From NCBI GenBank assembly GCA_009668925.1, contig SBEK01000090.1, positions 1-15,942 on the forward strand: a stretch of DNA of 15,942 bases, in the 5' to 3' direction. This DNA is from Deltaproteobacteria bacterium. GTDB lineage: Bacteria; Desulfobacterota; Syntrophia; Syntrophales; Smithellaceae. The notes below the pieces were generated by a model that worked only from the letters and a program-made list of their open reading frames with translations, was not told the origin of the DNA and ran no database searches. Position numbers and translations under genes: made by a program. Of this stretch, positions 1-6,161 are shown one piece after another. Within the stretch, counting starts at the first letter, position 1; the number at the start of each line of letters is the position of its first letter.

Positions 1-2
1 GC

Positions 3-62
3 TGGCACTGGGGCGGAAATTTTGAGCAGCCGAAAGATTATCACCATTTCGAGAAAACGTAA
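3..62 (+). CDS. C-terminal end of a probable M15-family (D-Ala-D-Ala carboxypeptidase / VanY-like) peptidase, partial
   Basis: Only the last 19 codons are inside the window, read in the frame starting at base 3 and ending at a TAA at 60-62. The peptide contains WHWGGNF followed by KDYHHFEK. Family knowledge: zinc peptidases of the M15 family end with a tryptophan/double-glycine segment and a D-x-x-H-F-E motif whose histidine is a zinc ligand. The spacing and order here fit that pattern. If correct, the enzyme would cut peptidoglycan stem peptides or cross-links in the periplasm. No start, signal peptide or other zinc ligands are visible. The call therefore rests on one short motif; a chance open frame cannot be excluded. 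Confidence 0.5.
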   Translation, partial: WHWGGNFEQPKDYHHFEKT

Positions 63-406
63 TAACACCGTAAAACGCTCATAAGCTTCGTTGCGCTTCA
101 GGCCGGGGTTGTCGGCGGACTCGACGTCTATCACTATTCGCCTCCGGCGCCTCCTCCTTGCCGCCGCGATATCATCTTTGACCGCGTGCCCTCCAGGGTA
201 TTTGAAAGCGGTGAATCTCCCTAAAAATACTTTGTGTCGGTTAAAATCTTCCTTCGATTGAACCGCAAACTTCCGGAGCAACCCAACCAAATTGCTCCAG
301 CGCAGGAAGTTGCTCGTCCGTGCTCTTTTTCATTGCCCTCAAACCGGTCATCATGCTACTTAAATACAGCTTACCGGCATGTCGAGGAAAATAAAGGAGA
401 ACACAA
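63..406. other. Intergenic region without a supported gene (344 bases)
   Basis: No convincing coding region was found. A stop-free stretch from about 66 to 223 (+) reads through 50-odd codons but has no ATG, GTG or TTG start and no ribosome binding site, and its end is proline/arginine rich. It could be a decayed gene or chance. The last 20 bases carry AAAGGAG just before the ATG at 407, so the downstream gene has its own translation signal. No clear -35/-10 pair was recognised. Confidence 0.5.
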
Positions 407-1495
407 ATGAAACTCGGACGGTTGTATTCATTGCTCTTGATATTGCTCCCCCTCACTGCGCTCTATGGCTGCACAGGCTCCGACAGCAGCCCCGCCGCCA
501 AACCTTTTAATCTGGTCATTTACTCAACCGGCGTCTTCGGGGACACGTCCATTCCGCTCGAGGACCAGAAAGGGAAGTATGTGAACGAGCTCATTTCATC
601 TGGTTACACCACGCTCATTCACGCCACCTTTCATGTCTACCCCGGAGGAAAAATCGTGTTAAACGGATCGGATACATGGCTGATCGACGAGAGCGGCAAC
701 GTCAATTACGTAATGCTTTATCTGAAAGATATTTACGGCAACCTGAAGCAGCACGGGATCACGGTTTTCGCGTCCATCGGCGGAGGAGGCGGCTGCTGCT
801 TCTGCGTTCGGGACGGCAATGGAGATTTAACGATCAGCAGCCCTCCCCAATCCAACTGGGACTACTCGCGAGTCATGACCTTCTATAACGACAAGGGCAC
901 AGACCATCAGTTCTTCAAAAACCTGGTGCTGCTCAAGACGCAGTTCGGGATCGACGGGATCGACCTCAACTACGAACCCAAAGAGACGCATTGCGGACAG
1001 CAGGCAAATCCCTACGCCGGCTATGACGCTGACTTTACCAAACTGCTCGTCGACTTGATAAAGTATCTCAAGCAAAACGATATGAAGGTGATTGCAACAC
1101 CATGGATGGGAGGGATTCCGATGGGCCGCGAGAATTTCTGGCCGAACGTCATCACGCAGACCATTGACAGAAACGGCCCGATGCTCGACTGGTTGCAGGT
1201 TCAACAATACAGTGGCAGCGACGTCATCAGCGATTGGAAAAAAGTAGCTGAGGATGCGGGTGTCCAGAATCCACTGGCGTTCGTCGCCGCCGGTTATTCC
1301 TGCAGCCAGGATAGTTGCAACATTCAGGACCTCGATCACTTGACCACGGATATCAAAAATACGCCGGCTGGCCTCGACAAGTTTTTCTTATGGCAATACA
1401 AGGCGATGATCGGCCATGCGGGAGACAACAATTGCGATAACACGGCGGCAGAATATGCCCATGCCATCCGGCAGGGCTTTGCCTTGAAGCCTTAG
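407..1495 (+). CDS. GH18 (chitinase-like) domain lipoprotein
   Basis: This 362-residue protein begins with a lipoprotein signal: Lys/Arg at 2-5, a hydrophobic stretch at about 7-20, and a lipobox LYGC with the lipidated Cys at 22. It is probably anchored to a membrane facing the periplasm or outside. The mature part shows glycoside hydrolase family 18 features: a beta-strand motif FASIGGGG (121-128) and the active-site segment FGIDGIDLNYEP (180-191). The Glu at 190 would be the acid/base catalyst. Toward the C-terminus LQVQQYSG and FLWQY resemble late barrel strands. Family role: hydrolysis of beta-1,4-N-acetylglucosamine polymers or glycoproteins, or carbohydrate binding. The GH18 consensus D-x-x-D-x-D-x-E has Asn188 in place of the last Asp, which may weaken or abolish catalysis. 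The start is supported by AAAGGAG eight bases upstream. The gene stands alone between an intergenic region and a convergent gene. Substrate is unknown. Confidence 0.8.
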   Translation: MKLGRLYSLLLILLPLTALYGCTGSDSSPAAKPFNLVIYSTGVFGDTSIPLEDQKGKYVNELISSGYTTLIHATFHVYPGGKIVLNGSDTWLIDESGNVNYVMLYLKDIYGNLKQHGITVFASIGGGGGCCFCVRDGNGDLTISSPPQSNWDYSRVMTFYNDKGTDHQFFKNLVLLKTQFGIDGIDLNYEPKETHCGQQANPYAGYDADFTKLLVDLIKYLKQNDMKVIATPWMGGIPMGRENFWPNVITQTIDRNGPMLDWLQVQQYSGSDVISDWKKVAEDAGVQNPLAFVAAGYSCSQDSCNIQDLDHLTTDIKNTPAGLDKFFLWQYKAMIGHAGDNNCDNTAAEYAHAIRQGFALKP

Positions 1496-1502
1496 CTGTA
1501 AA

Positions 1503-1544
1503 CGGCAATCCAATTGCCGGAGGCGGAAAACGTCATCGGCAATT
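1503..1544. terminator. Inverted repeats between convergent genes, possible weak terminator
   Basis: CGGCAAT (1503-1509) pairs with ATTGCCG (1513-1519) across a 3-base loop. AATTGCCG (1512-1519) can alternatively pair with CGGCAATT (1537-1544). The two hairpins are mutually exclusive. They lie just after the GH18 gene stop and before the stop of the leftward flavoprotein gene. No T-run follows on either strand, so termination is only inferred from position. Confidence 0.4.
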
Positions 1545-1560
1545 TCGGGTTTGCGAAAGC

Positions 1561-2202
1561 TTACGGTGACATCAGCTTCGCCAGCTCCAGCGCCCGCCGC
1601 ATGATCAGCCTTGCGGATTGCAGCCCCGCTTCGTCGTTTTCAATGCCCAGCGTAACGCTGGGGTCGAAAGCGCCGCTGCCATTGAGGCTTGCGTAAGCCG
1701 ATGCGCCCAGGGGGCTTACGCCTTTGTGGACGCTCGCCGGAATCATCTCCAGCGTCAGGAAGGCCAGGATGTGCGTCAGGTGGGTTGTCTCGAGGCCACC
1801 CTGACGCAGCCACGATACAGCCATGCTCACGCCGATTTTGTTCTTCATTTTTCCGCCCGACAGATTCCCGAAAACAAATACCCGGAAACGGTCAATGAGC
1901 GCCGCCATGTACGCCGACGACCGCATGAAATAAACGGGGCTCGCCAGCACCAGGATGTCCGCCGCCTCAGCTTTTTCAAAAACAGCCTGCGCGTCGTCCT
2001 TGAGCGAACAGTACTTGCCCGGCGTCTGTCTGGTCAGGCAGAAATTGCAGTGAATACAGCCGCGGATTTTCAGCCGCGAGAGATGAACCACTTCCCGTTC
2101 CATCCCTTCTTCCGGAAGACCATCCCACGCGCGGCTTAAGAAGTTTTCCACATTGCCTTTTTTGACCGGAGATCCGGAGACGCCTAAAATTTTGCAGGTC
2201 AT
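1561..2202 (-). CDS. Flavodoxin-fold NAD(P)H-dependent oxidoreductase / iron-sulfur flavoprotein-like
   Basis: The protein of 213 residues starts at the ATG ending at 2202, chosen because GGAGGG lies eight bases upstream; an in-frame ATG further upstream (2241) has no such signal and would run into the divergent promoter. The N-terminus ILGVSGSPVKKGN (5-17) is the FMN-phosphate binding loop of the NADPH-dependent FMN reductase family, and LASPVYF forms the second FMN-contacting loop. A cysteine cluster C49-x2-C52-x2-C55-x9-C65 follows. Family knowledge: in iron-sulfur flavoproteins of anaerobes a compact cysteine motif at this place holds a 4Fe-4S cluster. Here the last spacing is longer than in the typical motif, so cluster binding is inferred. 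Likely role: cytoplasmic electron transfer or reduction of oxygen species or quinone-like substrates. It is divergent from the PNPOx-like gene, so the two may be co-regulated. Confidence 0.8.
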   Translation of the reverse strand: MTCKILGVSGSPVKKGNVENFLSRAWDGLPEEGMEREVVHLSRLKIRGCIHCNFCLTRQTPGKYCSLKDDAQAVFEKAEAADILVLASPVYFMRSSAYMAALIDRFRVFVFGNLSGGKMKNKIGVSMAVSWLRQGGLETTHLTHILAFLTLEMIPASVHKGVSPLGASAYASLNGSGAFDPSVTLGIENDEAGLQSARLIMRRALELAKLMSP

Positions 2203-2226
2203 AGATGGTCCCTCCAACCCCTTCTC

Positions 2227-2255
2227 TTTACAAGTGCCCAAAGCGCTCTTAAATT
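2227..2255 (+). promoter_or_regulatory. Possible sigma-70 promoter for the PNPOx-like gene
   Basis: TTTACA (2227-2232) and TAAATT (2250-2255) are separated by 17 bases, matching -35 and -10 boxes at 5/6 and 4/6 positions. Transcription would start near 2262, about 28 bases before the ATG at 2290. It lies in the 87-base gap between divergent genes. This is sequence resemblance only. Confidence 0.45.
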
Positions 2256-2289
2256 ACAGAAAATGGATACAAAATTCAAAGGAGGAAAT

Positions 2290-2673
2290 ATGAAGCTCAG
2301 TGAATATTTTGATAAAGCTGAAGGATTCGGTGTTCTCGCTACCGCCGGGGCGAGCGGCCGGGTGGATGCGGCCATCTATGGAAGGCCGCACTTTTTCGAC
2401 GAGCAAACGATCGCCTTCATTGCCGCGGACAGGCTCACGCATGCCAATCTCCAGGAAAACCCTCATGCCGTCTATATCTTCAAGGAAGCCGGGCATTATC
2501 AAGGCCAAAGGCTTTACATGACCAAGCTGCGCGAAGAAAAAGACAGTCCCCTGATCGATGAAATCCGCCGGAAGAAGTACCCTGAAGTGGAAGGCAAATA
2601 CGCGAACACCCCGAAGTTTTTGGTCTATTTTCACGTGGACAACGTTCTGCCGCTGATCGGAGACGGGAAATAA
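2290..2673 (+). CDS. Pyridoxamine 5'-phosphate oxidase-like (split-barrel flavin-binding) protein
   Basis: This 127-residue protein starts at the ATG at 2290, five bases after GGAGG; an upstream in-frame ATG at 2263 lacks a ribosome binding site. The sequence fits the PNPOx-like split beta-barrel family: an N-terminal helix (KLSEYFDKAEGFG), a strand FGVLATAG followed by a turn and V-D-A-A-I-Y-G-R-P (about residues 25-33), then I-A-F-I-A-A-D-R, and a conserved HANLQENPHAVYIF segment. Family members bind FMN or F420 and reduce small molecules or bind heme; the exact substrate cannot be read from sequence. It is short, as expected for the stand-alone family, and soluble with no signal peptide. 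It diverges from an iron-sulfur-flavoprotein-like gene, so both may serve redox or oxygen defence in an anaerobe (inference). Confidence 0.8.
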   Translation: MKLSEYFDKAEGFGVLATAGASGRVDAAIYGRPHFFDEQTIAFIAADRLTHANLQENPHAVYIFKEAGHYQGQRLYMTKLREEKDSPLIDEIRRKKYPEVEGKYANTPKFLVYFHVDNVLPLIGDGK

Positions 2674-2722
2674 CCGGCGGGATTTAAATTCTGATGAGCG
2701 CAAAATGGCCGCCCGACGCGGG

Positions 2723-2760
2723 GACGGGAAAGACGCGTCATCGATCGCGCCTTTCCCGTC
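2723..2760. terminator. Strong hairpin between convergent genes, probable bidirectional terminator
   Basis: GACGGGAAAG (2723-2732) pairs perfectly with CTTTCCCGTC (2751-2760). Inside, after one mismatch, CGCG (2734-2737) pairs with CGCG (2746-2749), leaving an 8-base loop. The hairpin sits between the stop of the rightward PNPOx-like gene and the stop of the leftward cheW gene. No U-tract follows on either strand, so termination is inferred from location and stem strength. Confidence 0.55.
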
Positions 2761-2802
2761 AGAGATGGAGAATCCTTCATTCGATGACCGTTATGTAAAA
2801 TC

Positions 2803-3312
2803 TTATGCCGCCAGATGATGTATTTCGCCGCCGTTGACGACTTTATCGATATCGAGGAGGATTTTCACCCCCTGGCCGGATTTGGCCATGCCCAAAATAT
2901 AGTCGATGTTCAGCTTTGTTCCAAAGCTCGGTGTATCTTCAATCTCCGCCGCCCGGATGTTGAGGACTTCCGACACGGAGTCCACGACAATTCCCATGGA
3001 GATGTTCTTGCCGCAAAAGACGATTTCCACCACAATGATGCAGGTGCGCTCCGTTGATTCCGCGCCCGACATGCCGAACTTCAGACGCAGATCCACTACG
3101 GGGATTACCTTGCCGCGCAGATTAATCACGCCCTTGACGTGCGCCGGGGTCTGGGGCACGGGGGTGATCGGCATTAACCCGATGATCTCCTTCACCTTGA
3201 GAATCCCGATGCCGTATTCTTCATCCGCCAGAACAAAAGTCAGATACTTTCCTTCGCGGCTGCGCTGTTTTTCAGTAACATCCATATCTGCCGTATTTGC
3301 TGTTGCCTGCAT
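2803..3312 (-). CDS. cheW: CheW-like chemotaxis coupling protein
   Basis: The 169-residue protein is a single CheW domain. The start ending at 3312 is chosen because a near-perfect AGGAGG lies eight bases upstream; the open frame extends 34 codons further upstream without such a signal. Recognisable motifs include YLTFVLADEEYGIGILKVKEI (23-43), the hallmark VKGVINLRGKVIPVVDLR (59-76) and a late SVSEVLNI strand pair. Role: an adaptor in the cytoplasm that bridges chemoreceptor hairpin tips to the kinase CheA in signalling arrays. It lies 73 bases downstream of the chemoreceptor gene on the same strand, and the two are probably co-transcribed. No cheA, cheY or cheR is in the window, so this CheW must plug into a kinase encoded elsewhere. 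The internal Cys pair around FCGKN is unremarkable. Confidence 0.93.
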   Translation of the reverse strand: MQATANTADMDVTEKQRSREGKYLTFVLADEEYGIGILKVKEIIGLMPITPVPQTPAHVKGVINLRGKVIPVVDLRLKFGMSGAESTERTCIIVVEIVFCGKNISMGIVVDSVSEVLNIRAAEIEDTPSFGTKLNIDYILGMAKSGQGVKILLDIDKVVNGGEIHHLAA

Positions 3313-3385
3313 ACCTGCTACCTCCTGTAGATAATGTAATGGGAGGCGGGAGTGAAGGGGAATCCTGCCGTCCCTGCCGATGGTC

Positions 3386-5296
3386 TTAAAAATCCTTGAA
3401 GCCGTCTTTCTCAAATGGAATCACATCCGCGGGGCGGGCCGGTCTGCCTTTTTTGGATGCGGCGTGCCCGGCCGGCAGCAATTTCTTGACCTTCGGCATT
3501 TGGCTGGACGCCCCGGGTTGAGGTTCCGCGGTGATGCGCCGGTGAGCCGCAGAGCCGCCATTGGCTTTCTTGCCGCCGTCAATGATGACCGCCAGCTTTT
3601 CCACATATTTCTTCATCTGCTCGGCCTGCGCGTTCATTTCTTCCGAGGCCGAGGCCGATTCTTCGGCATTGACCGCCGTACTCTGAACCACCTTGTCCAT
3701 TTCCGTCACGGCGTTGCCGATCTGTCCGATTCCCTGCGCCTGTTCGGCGGATGCCGCGGCGATTTCATCAATCAGTTGCCCTATCTTATTTGAAATGGCC
3801 ACATTCTCCTTGAAGACGTTCTGGGTTTGCTCCGTCAGCTCGCGGCTGTTCCTTACGGTAATAATCGTATTCTCGATCAGCTGGGATGTATTCTTTGCTG
3901 CGTCCGCCGCCCGCATCGCCAGGTTGCGCACCTCATCAGCGACGACCGCAAAACCGGCTCCGGCTTCCCCGGCGCGGGCCGCCTCTACCGCGGCGTTCAG
4001 CGCCAGCAGGTTCGTCTGGAAGGCGATCTCATCGATCGTCTTAATGATCTTGCCTGTCTCTTCGCTGGACTTGGTCACCTCCTGAATCGCCGTCACCATG
4101 CGATGCATCTGATCGTCGACCTTATTCACGGTCTGCTTTGCTTCACCCGTCAACGCCTTCGCCTGGGCGGCGTTGTCCGCGTTTTGCCTGGTCATGGAGG
4201 CCATCTCCTCCAGGGAGGAGGAGGTCTCCACCAGAGCGGAGGCCTGCTCCGACGCCCCTGCCGCCAGACTCTGGCTGGCGGCGGCCACCTGAGATGACGC
4301 CGCCGCCACCTGCTCGGAGGCGCTGTCGAGTTCCTCGGCGATATGATCGATCGGCACCGCAATGCCGCGGGCAAAAAACAAGACACCCGCAACCGTAACG
4401 ATCAGAAACAGAAGTCCGATCATGGCGATAATCCAGGCCAGGTGATAGGCCGGCGCCATGAATTCATTATAGTCTTGCGTGACGCACACGCTCCATCCGG
4501 ATGCCGGCACCGGCGCGTAACCGGCCACCTTGGTTATCCCTTTGAGTTTATAGACACTGGTTCCCGTCTCTCCCGCCGTCATCCGGGCCGCAAGGTCCTT
4601 CATTCCCTCCGTTTGTGTAGGATTGAATTTCAAAATAAACTCTTCCTTCGGATGGGCAATGCACAAGCCCCTTTTATCAATTATAAACCCGTAACCTGTG
4701 TTGCCCAGTTTCGTGTTATTAACCTTCTCCGAGAGGAAGCGGATATTCTTAACTGCAACAATGACACCGATGACTTGCTTGGATTCCGAATAGACGGGCG
4801 CACCGAAGGTCATAACGATATTGCCCGTGCCCTTTGATTTCACAACGGATCCCACGCTGGTTTTGCCTTCTTTTGCCGCCTTGAAATAATCCCGATCTCT
4901 TAAGTCGAGGCCCTTGTGTCGGCCGTTGACGCCGTCGGCGAAAACTATTCCATCGGGCCCGGCCATCGAAATCGTTTCATACACGTTGCCGCCGCTCTCT
5001 ACAAAACGCGTCAGCTCCGCAGTGGCTTTGGCGTTTTCAGCGTCCCCGCGCGTTTGGGCGGCGGCAACGACGACGTCCCGGACGGCAAGCTGAGTAATCG
5101 TCCCCAGTTCCTCCTGCACAACCAAGTTTGCCACATGGGCCAGGCCTTTGGCGACCTCCGTCGCCTGAGATGCCGATGCTTCTTCCATTGCCCGCATTGC
5201 CTTGTAGACGGAAAAACCGCCAACCACAAACAGCGGCAGTAAAACTGCCAACACGCCGATCGTAATCATCTTGAACTGTAAAGAACGCTTATTCAT
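3386..5296 (-). CDS. Methyl-accepting chemotaxis protein with extracytoplasmic Cache domain
   Basis: The protein has 636 residues. A transmembrane segment at about 10-32 is followed by a periplasmic double-Cache-like sensor (about 35-280, with [16 protein letters not shown] and [10 protein letters not shown] motifs), then a second transmembrane helix (about 286-309). The cytoplasmic part is a long coiled coil whose hairpin tip, residues 422-460, contains the invariant [22 protein letters not shown] block that binds CheW and CheA. A normal HAMP domain is not evident: a short [20 protein letters not shown] linker passes almost directly into the signalling coil. The tail (575-636) is basic/proline rich and ends in [15 protein letters not shown]. 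Role: senses small molecules outside and controls CheA. The start has GGAG seven bases upstream. It lies 32 bases after the receiver-like gene and upstream of cheW. Ligand is unknown; dCache domains often bind amino acids or organic acids. Confidence 0.95.
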   Translation of the reverse strand: MNKRSLQFKMITIGVLAVLLPLFVVGGFSVYKAMRAMEEASASQATEVAKGLAHVANLVVQEELGTITQLAVRDVVVAAAQTRGDAENAKATAELTRFVESGGNVYETISMAGPDGIVFADGVNGRHKGLDLRDRDYFKAAKEGKTSVGSVVKSKGTGNIVMTFGAPVYSESKQVIGVIVAVKNIRFLSEKVNNTKLGNTGYGFIIDKRGLCIAHPKEEFILKFNPTQTEGMKDLAARMTAGETGTSVYKLKGITKVAGYAPVPASGWSVCVTQDYNEFMAPAYHLAWIIAMIGLLFLIVTVAGVLFFARGIAVPIDHIAEELDSASEQVAAASSQVAAASQSLAAGASEQASALVETSSSLEEMASMTRQNADNAAQAKALTGEAKQTVNKVDDQMHRMVTAIQEVTKSSEETGKIIKTIDEIAFQTNLLALNAAVEAARAGEAGAGFAVVADEVRNLAMRAADAAKNTSQLIENTIITVRNSRELTEQTQNVFKENVAISNKIGQLIDEIAAASAEQAQGIGQIGNAVTEMDKVVQSTAVNAEESASASEEMNAQAEQMKKYVEKLAVIIDGGKKANGGSAAHRRITAEPQPGASSQMPKVKKLLPAGHAASKKGRPARPADVIPFEKDGFKDF

Positions 5297-5328
5297 CTTT
5301 TCTCCGCTTTTTATATTTTTACGCCTGC

Positions 5329-5709
5329 TTAATACGGCTTGCCGTAAAGCTTGACCATGCGCTTTAAAATGCTGTCCAGACTCTTATAATCATTCTGCGA
5401 CGAGACAATGAAACGAGGCCTTATTATATGTGCTTTTTTGAGCGTTTCCGGCTTGCAGTCCGACAGAACCAGCACAACCTTCATTTCCGTGAGCAGATCG
5501 GCAAGAAAAACGACTTCCATAAGCTCTGCGTGACTGACGGCGTGAAAGATGGCGACGCTTATGTCCACGAGCGGTTGGTGCAGCCGTTCCGCGAGATCAT
5601 CTATCGAAGAATATATCTCCAGGTCATAACCGGGAAGGGCCTCTTTGATGACATTCAAGAGGCGCTCCCCCGATTCCTTTATTTCTTTCGAATACAGTAT
5701 TAACCCCAT
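5329..5709 (-). CDS. Degenerate receiver-like protein, first gene of the chemotaxis cluster
   Basis: This 126-residue cytoplasmic protein has the alternating hydrophobic strand/helix pattern of a response-regulator receiver: GLILYSK as strand 1, DISVAIF as strand 3, MKVVLVLSD as strand 4 and RFIVSS as strand 5. The acidic pair that normally follows strand 1 is replaced by Ser-Lys, and the phospho-accepting Asp after strand 3 is replaced by a Phe-His region. It is therefore probably a pseudo-receiver that cannot be phosphorylated in the usual way, or a distant relative. It sits 32 bases upstream of the chemoreceptor gene in the same direction. A function as an adaptor or sequestering protein for the receptor/CheW unit is inferred from context only. 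The ribosome binding site is weak (GAAGG). No family name could be assigned with certainty. Confidence 0.7.
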   Translation of the reverse strand: MGLILYSKEIKESGERLLNVIKEALPGYDLEIYSSIDDLAERLHQPLVDISVAIFHAVSHAELMEVVFLADLLTEMKVVLVLSDCKPETLKKAHIIRPRFIVSSQNDYKSLDSILKRMVKLYGKPY

Positions 5710-5769
5710 TTAGAACCTTCACCGACTGTGTGATCGTCATTTTTTTTCCGAGATCGGACTTTTGTTGTA

Positions 5770-5785
5770 CCAATATTTGTGCCAA
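5770..5785 (-). promoter_or_regulatory. Sigma-54-like -24/-12 promoter of the chemotaxis cluster
   Basis: Read on the minus strand, TTGGCAC (5785-5779) is followed after five bases by TTGG (5773-5770). The -24 half is a perfect match and the spacing GG-N10-GG is right, but the -12 element has GG where sigma-54 promoters have GC. Transcription would start near 5758, giving a leader of about 50 bases. Because the -12 GC is normally important, the promoter may be weak or a coincidence. Confidence 0.45.
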
Positions 5786-5881
5786 AAATTATATCTTAAA
5801 TATTATCTATGATTATTGATAGTTAGAATAGTTCAGTTCTTTTTGCAGGCCTTCTTTTTGTGGTGAAAAAGGGGATTTGTA

Positions 5882-5912
5882 CGGAAAAACCGTTCGGAGT
5901 AAAGTTTTTCCG
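5882..5912. repeat. 9-base inverted repeat, possible activator site or hairpin
   Basis: CGGAAAAAC (5882-5890) is the exact reverse complement of GTTTTTCCG (5904-5912), with a 13-base spacer. Relative to the sigma-54-like promoter on the minus strand it is centred about 140 bases upstream of the predicted start. That is a common distance for enhancers bound by sigma-54 activators. It could equally be a transcript hairpin. Confidence 0.4.
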
Positions 5913-6117
5913 CAAATTGAAGAGAGTTGCCCTGTAAATCCGGCGGCGCGCGAAATACCCCAGCGTTCAATTTTTGTTCATTTCCAGCTTCGTATTTCTC
6001 ATTTCTCTGATTTGTTTGCGGCGGATCTGCCAAAATAATTGAATTGAGCCTTAAGACGGTGGGATCAAGCTGAATGTTTGTGAAAGAATCCCCATTGGCA
6101 CGGGAAAACCATTTGCG

Positions 6118-6137
6118 CCCTGGTCTTTTCGCCAGGG
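6118..6137 (-). terminator. Probable terminator of the osmC-to-regulator cluster
   Basis: CCCTGG (6118-6123) pairs with CCAGGG (6132-6137) over an 8-base loop, and flanking bases may extend the stem by wobble or slippage. It begins about 25 bases after the stop codon of the sigma-54 regulator gene. On the minus strand a short TTTT follows some 10 bases later, so the terminator is plausible but not textbook. Confidence 0.5.
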
Positions 6138-6161
6138 GGGTAAATAAAAAGGTCGGTTTGT

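Larger units (their letters stand above)
5710..6161. other. Intergenic region (452 bases) between two leftward clusters
   Basis: No supported gene is present. The stretch 5740-5830 is AT rich and includes the sigma-54-like promoter. A 9-base inverted repeat lies at 5882-5912 and a terminator-like hairpin at 6118-6137. A minus-strand open frame at 5833-6033 begins with TTG, has no ribosome binding site and shows no recognisable fold, so it is not called as a gene. Confidence 0.6.

Noticed and set aside
827..1339. Minus-strand open frame inside the GH18 gene
   Set aside because: It is fully antisense to a protein with a signal peptide and GH18 motifs and has no sensible domain content.
2263..2289. 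Nine-codon upstream extension of the PNPOx-like gene
   Set aside because: The ATG at 2263 would be at or next to the predicted transcription start and has no ribosome site, whereas the ATG at 2290 follows GGAGG.
5833..6033. Minus-strand 66-codon frame in the 5710-6161 gap
   Set aside because: It starts with TTG, lacks a ribosome binding site, has biased Lys/Asn/Gln composition and no recognisable domain.
6095..6115. TTGGCAC followed by TTTGC on the plus strand, resembling a sigma-54 promoter
   Set aside because: The spacing between the two elements is about 11 bases where 5 is required, and no rightward gene follows it.
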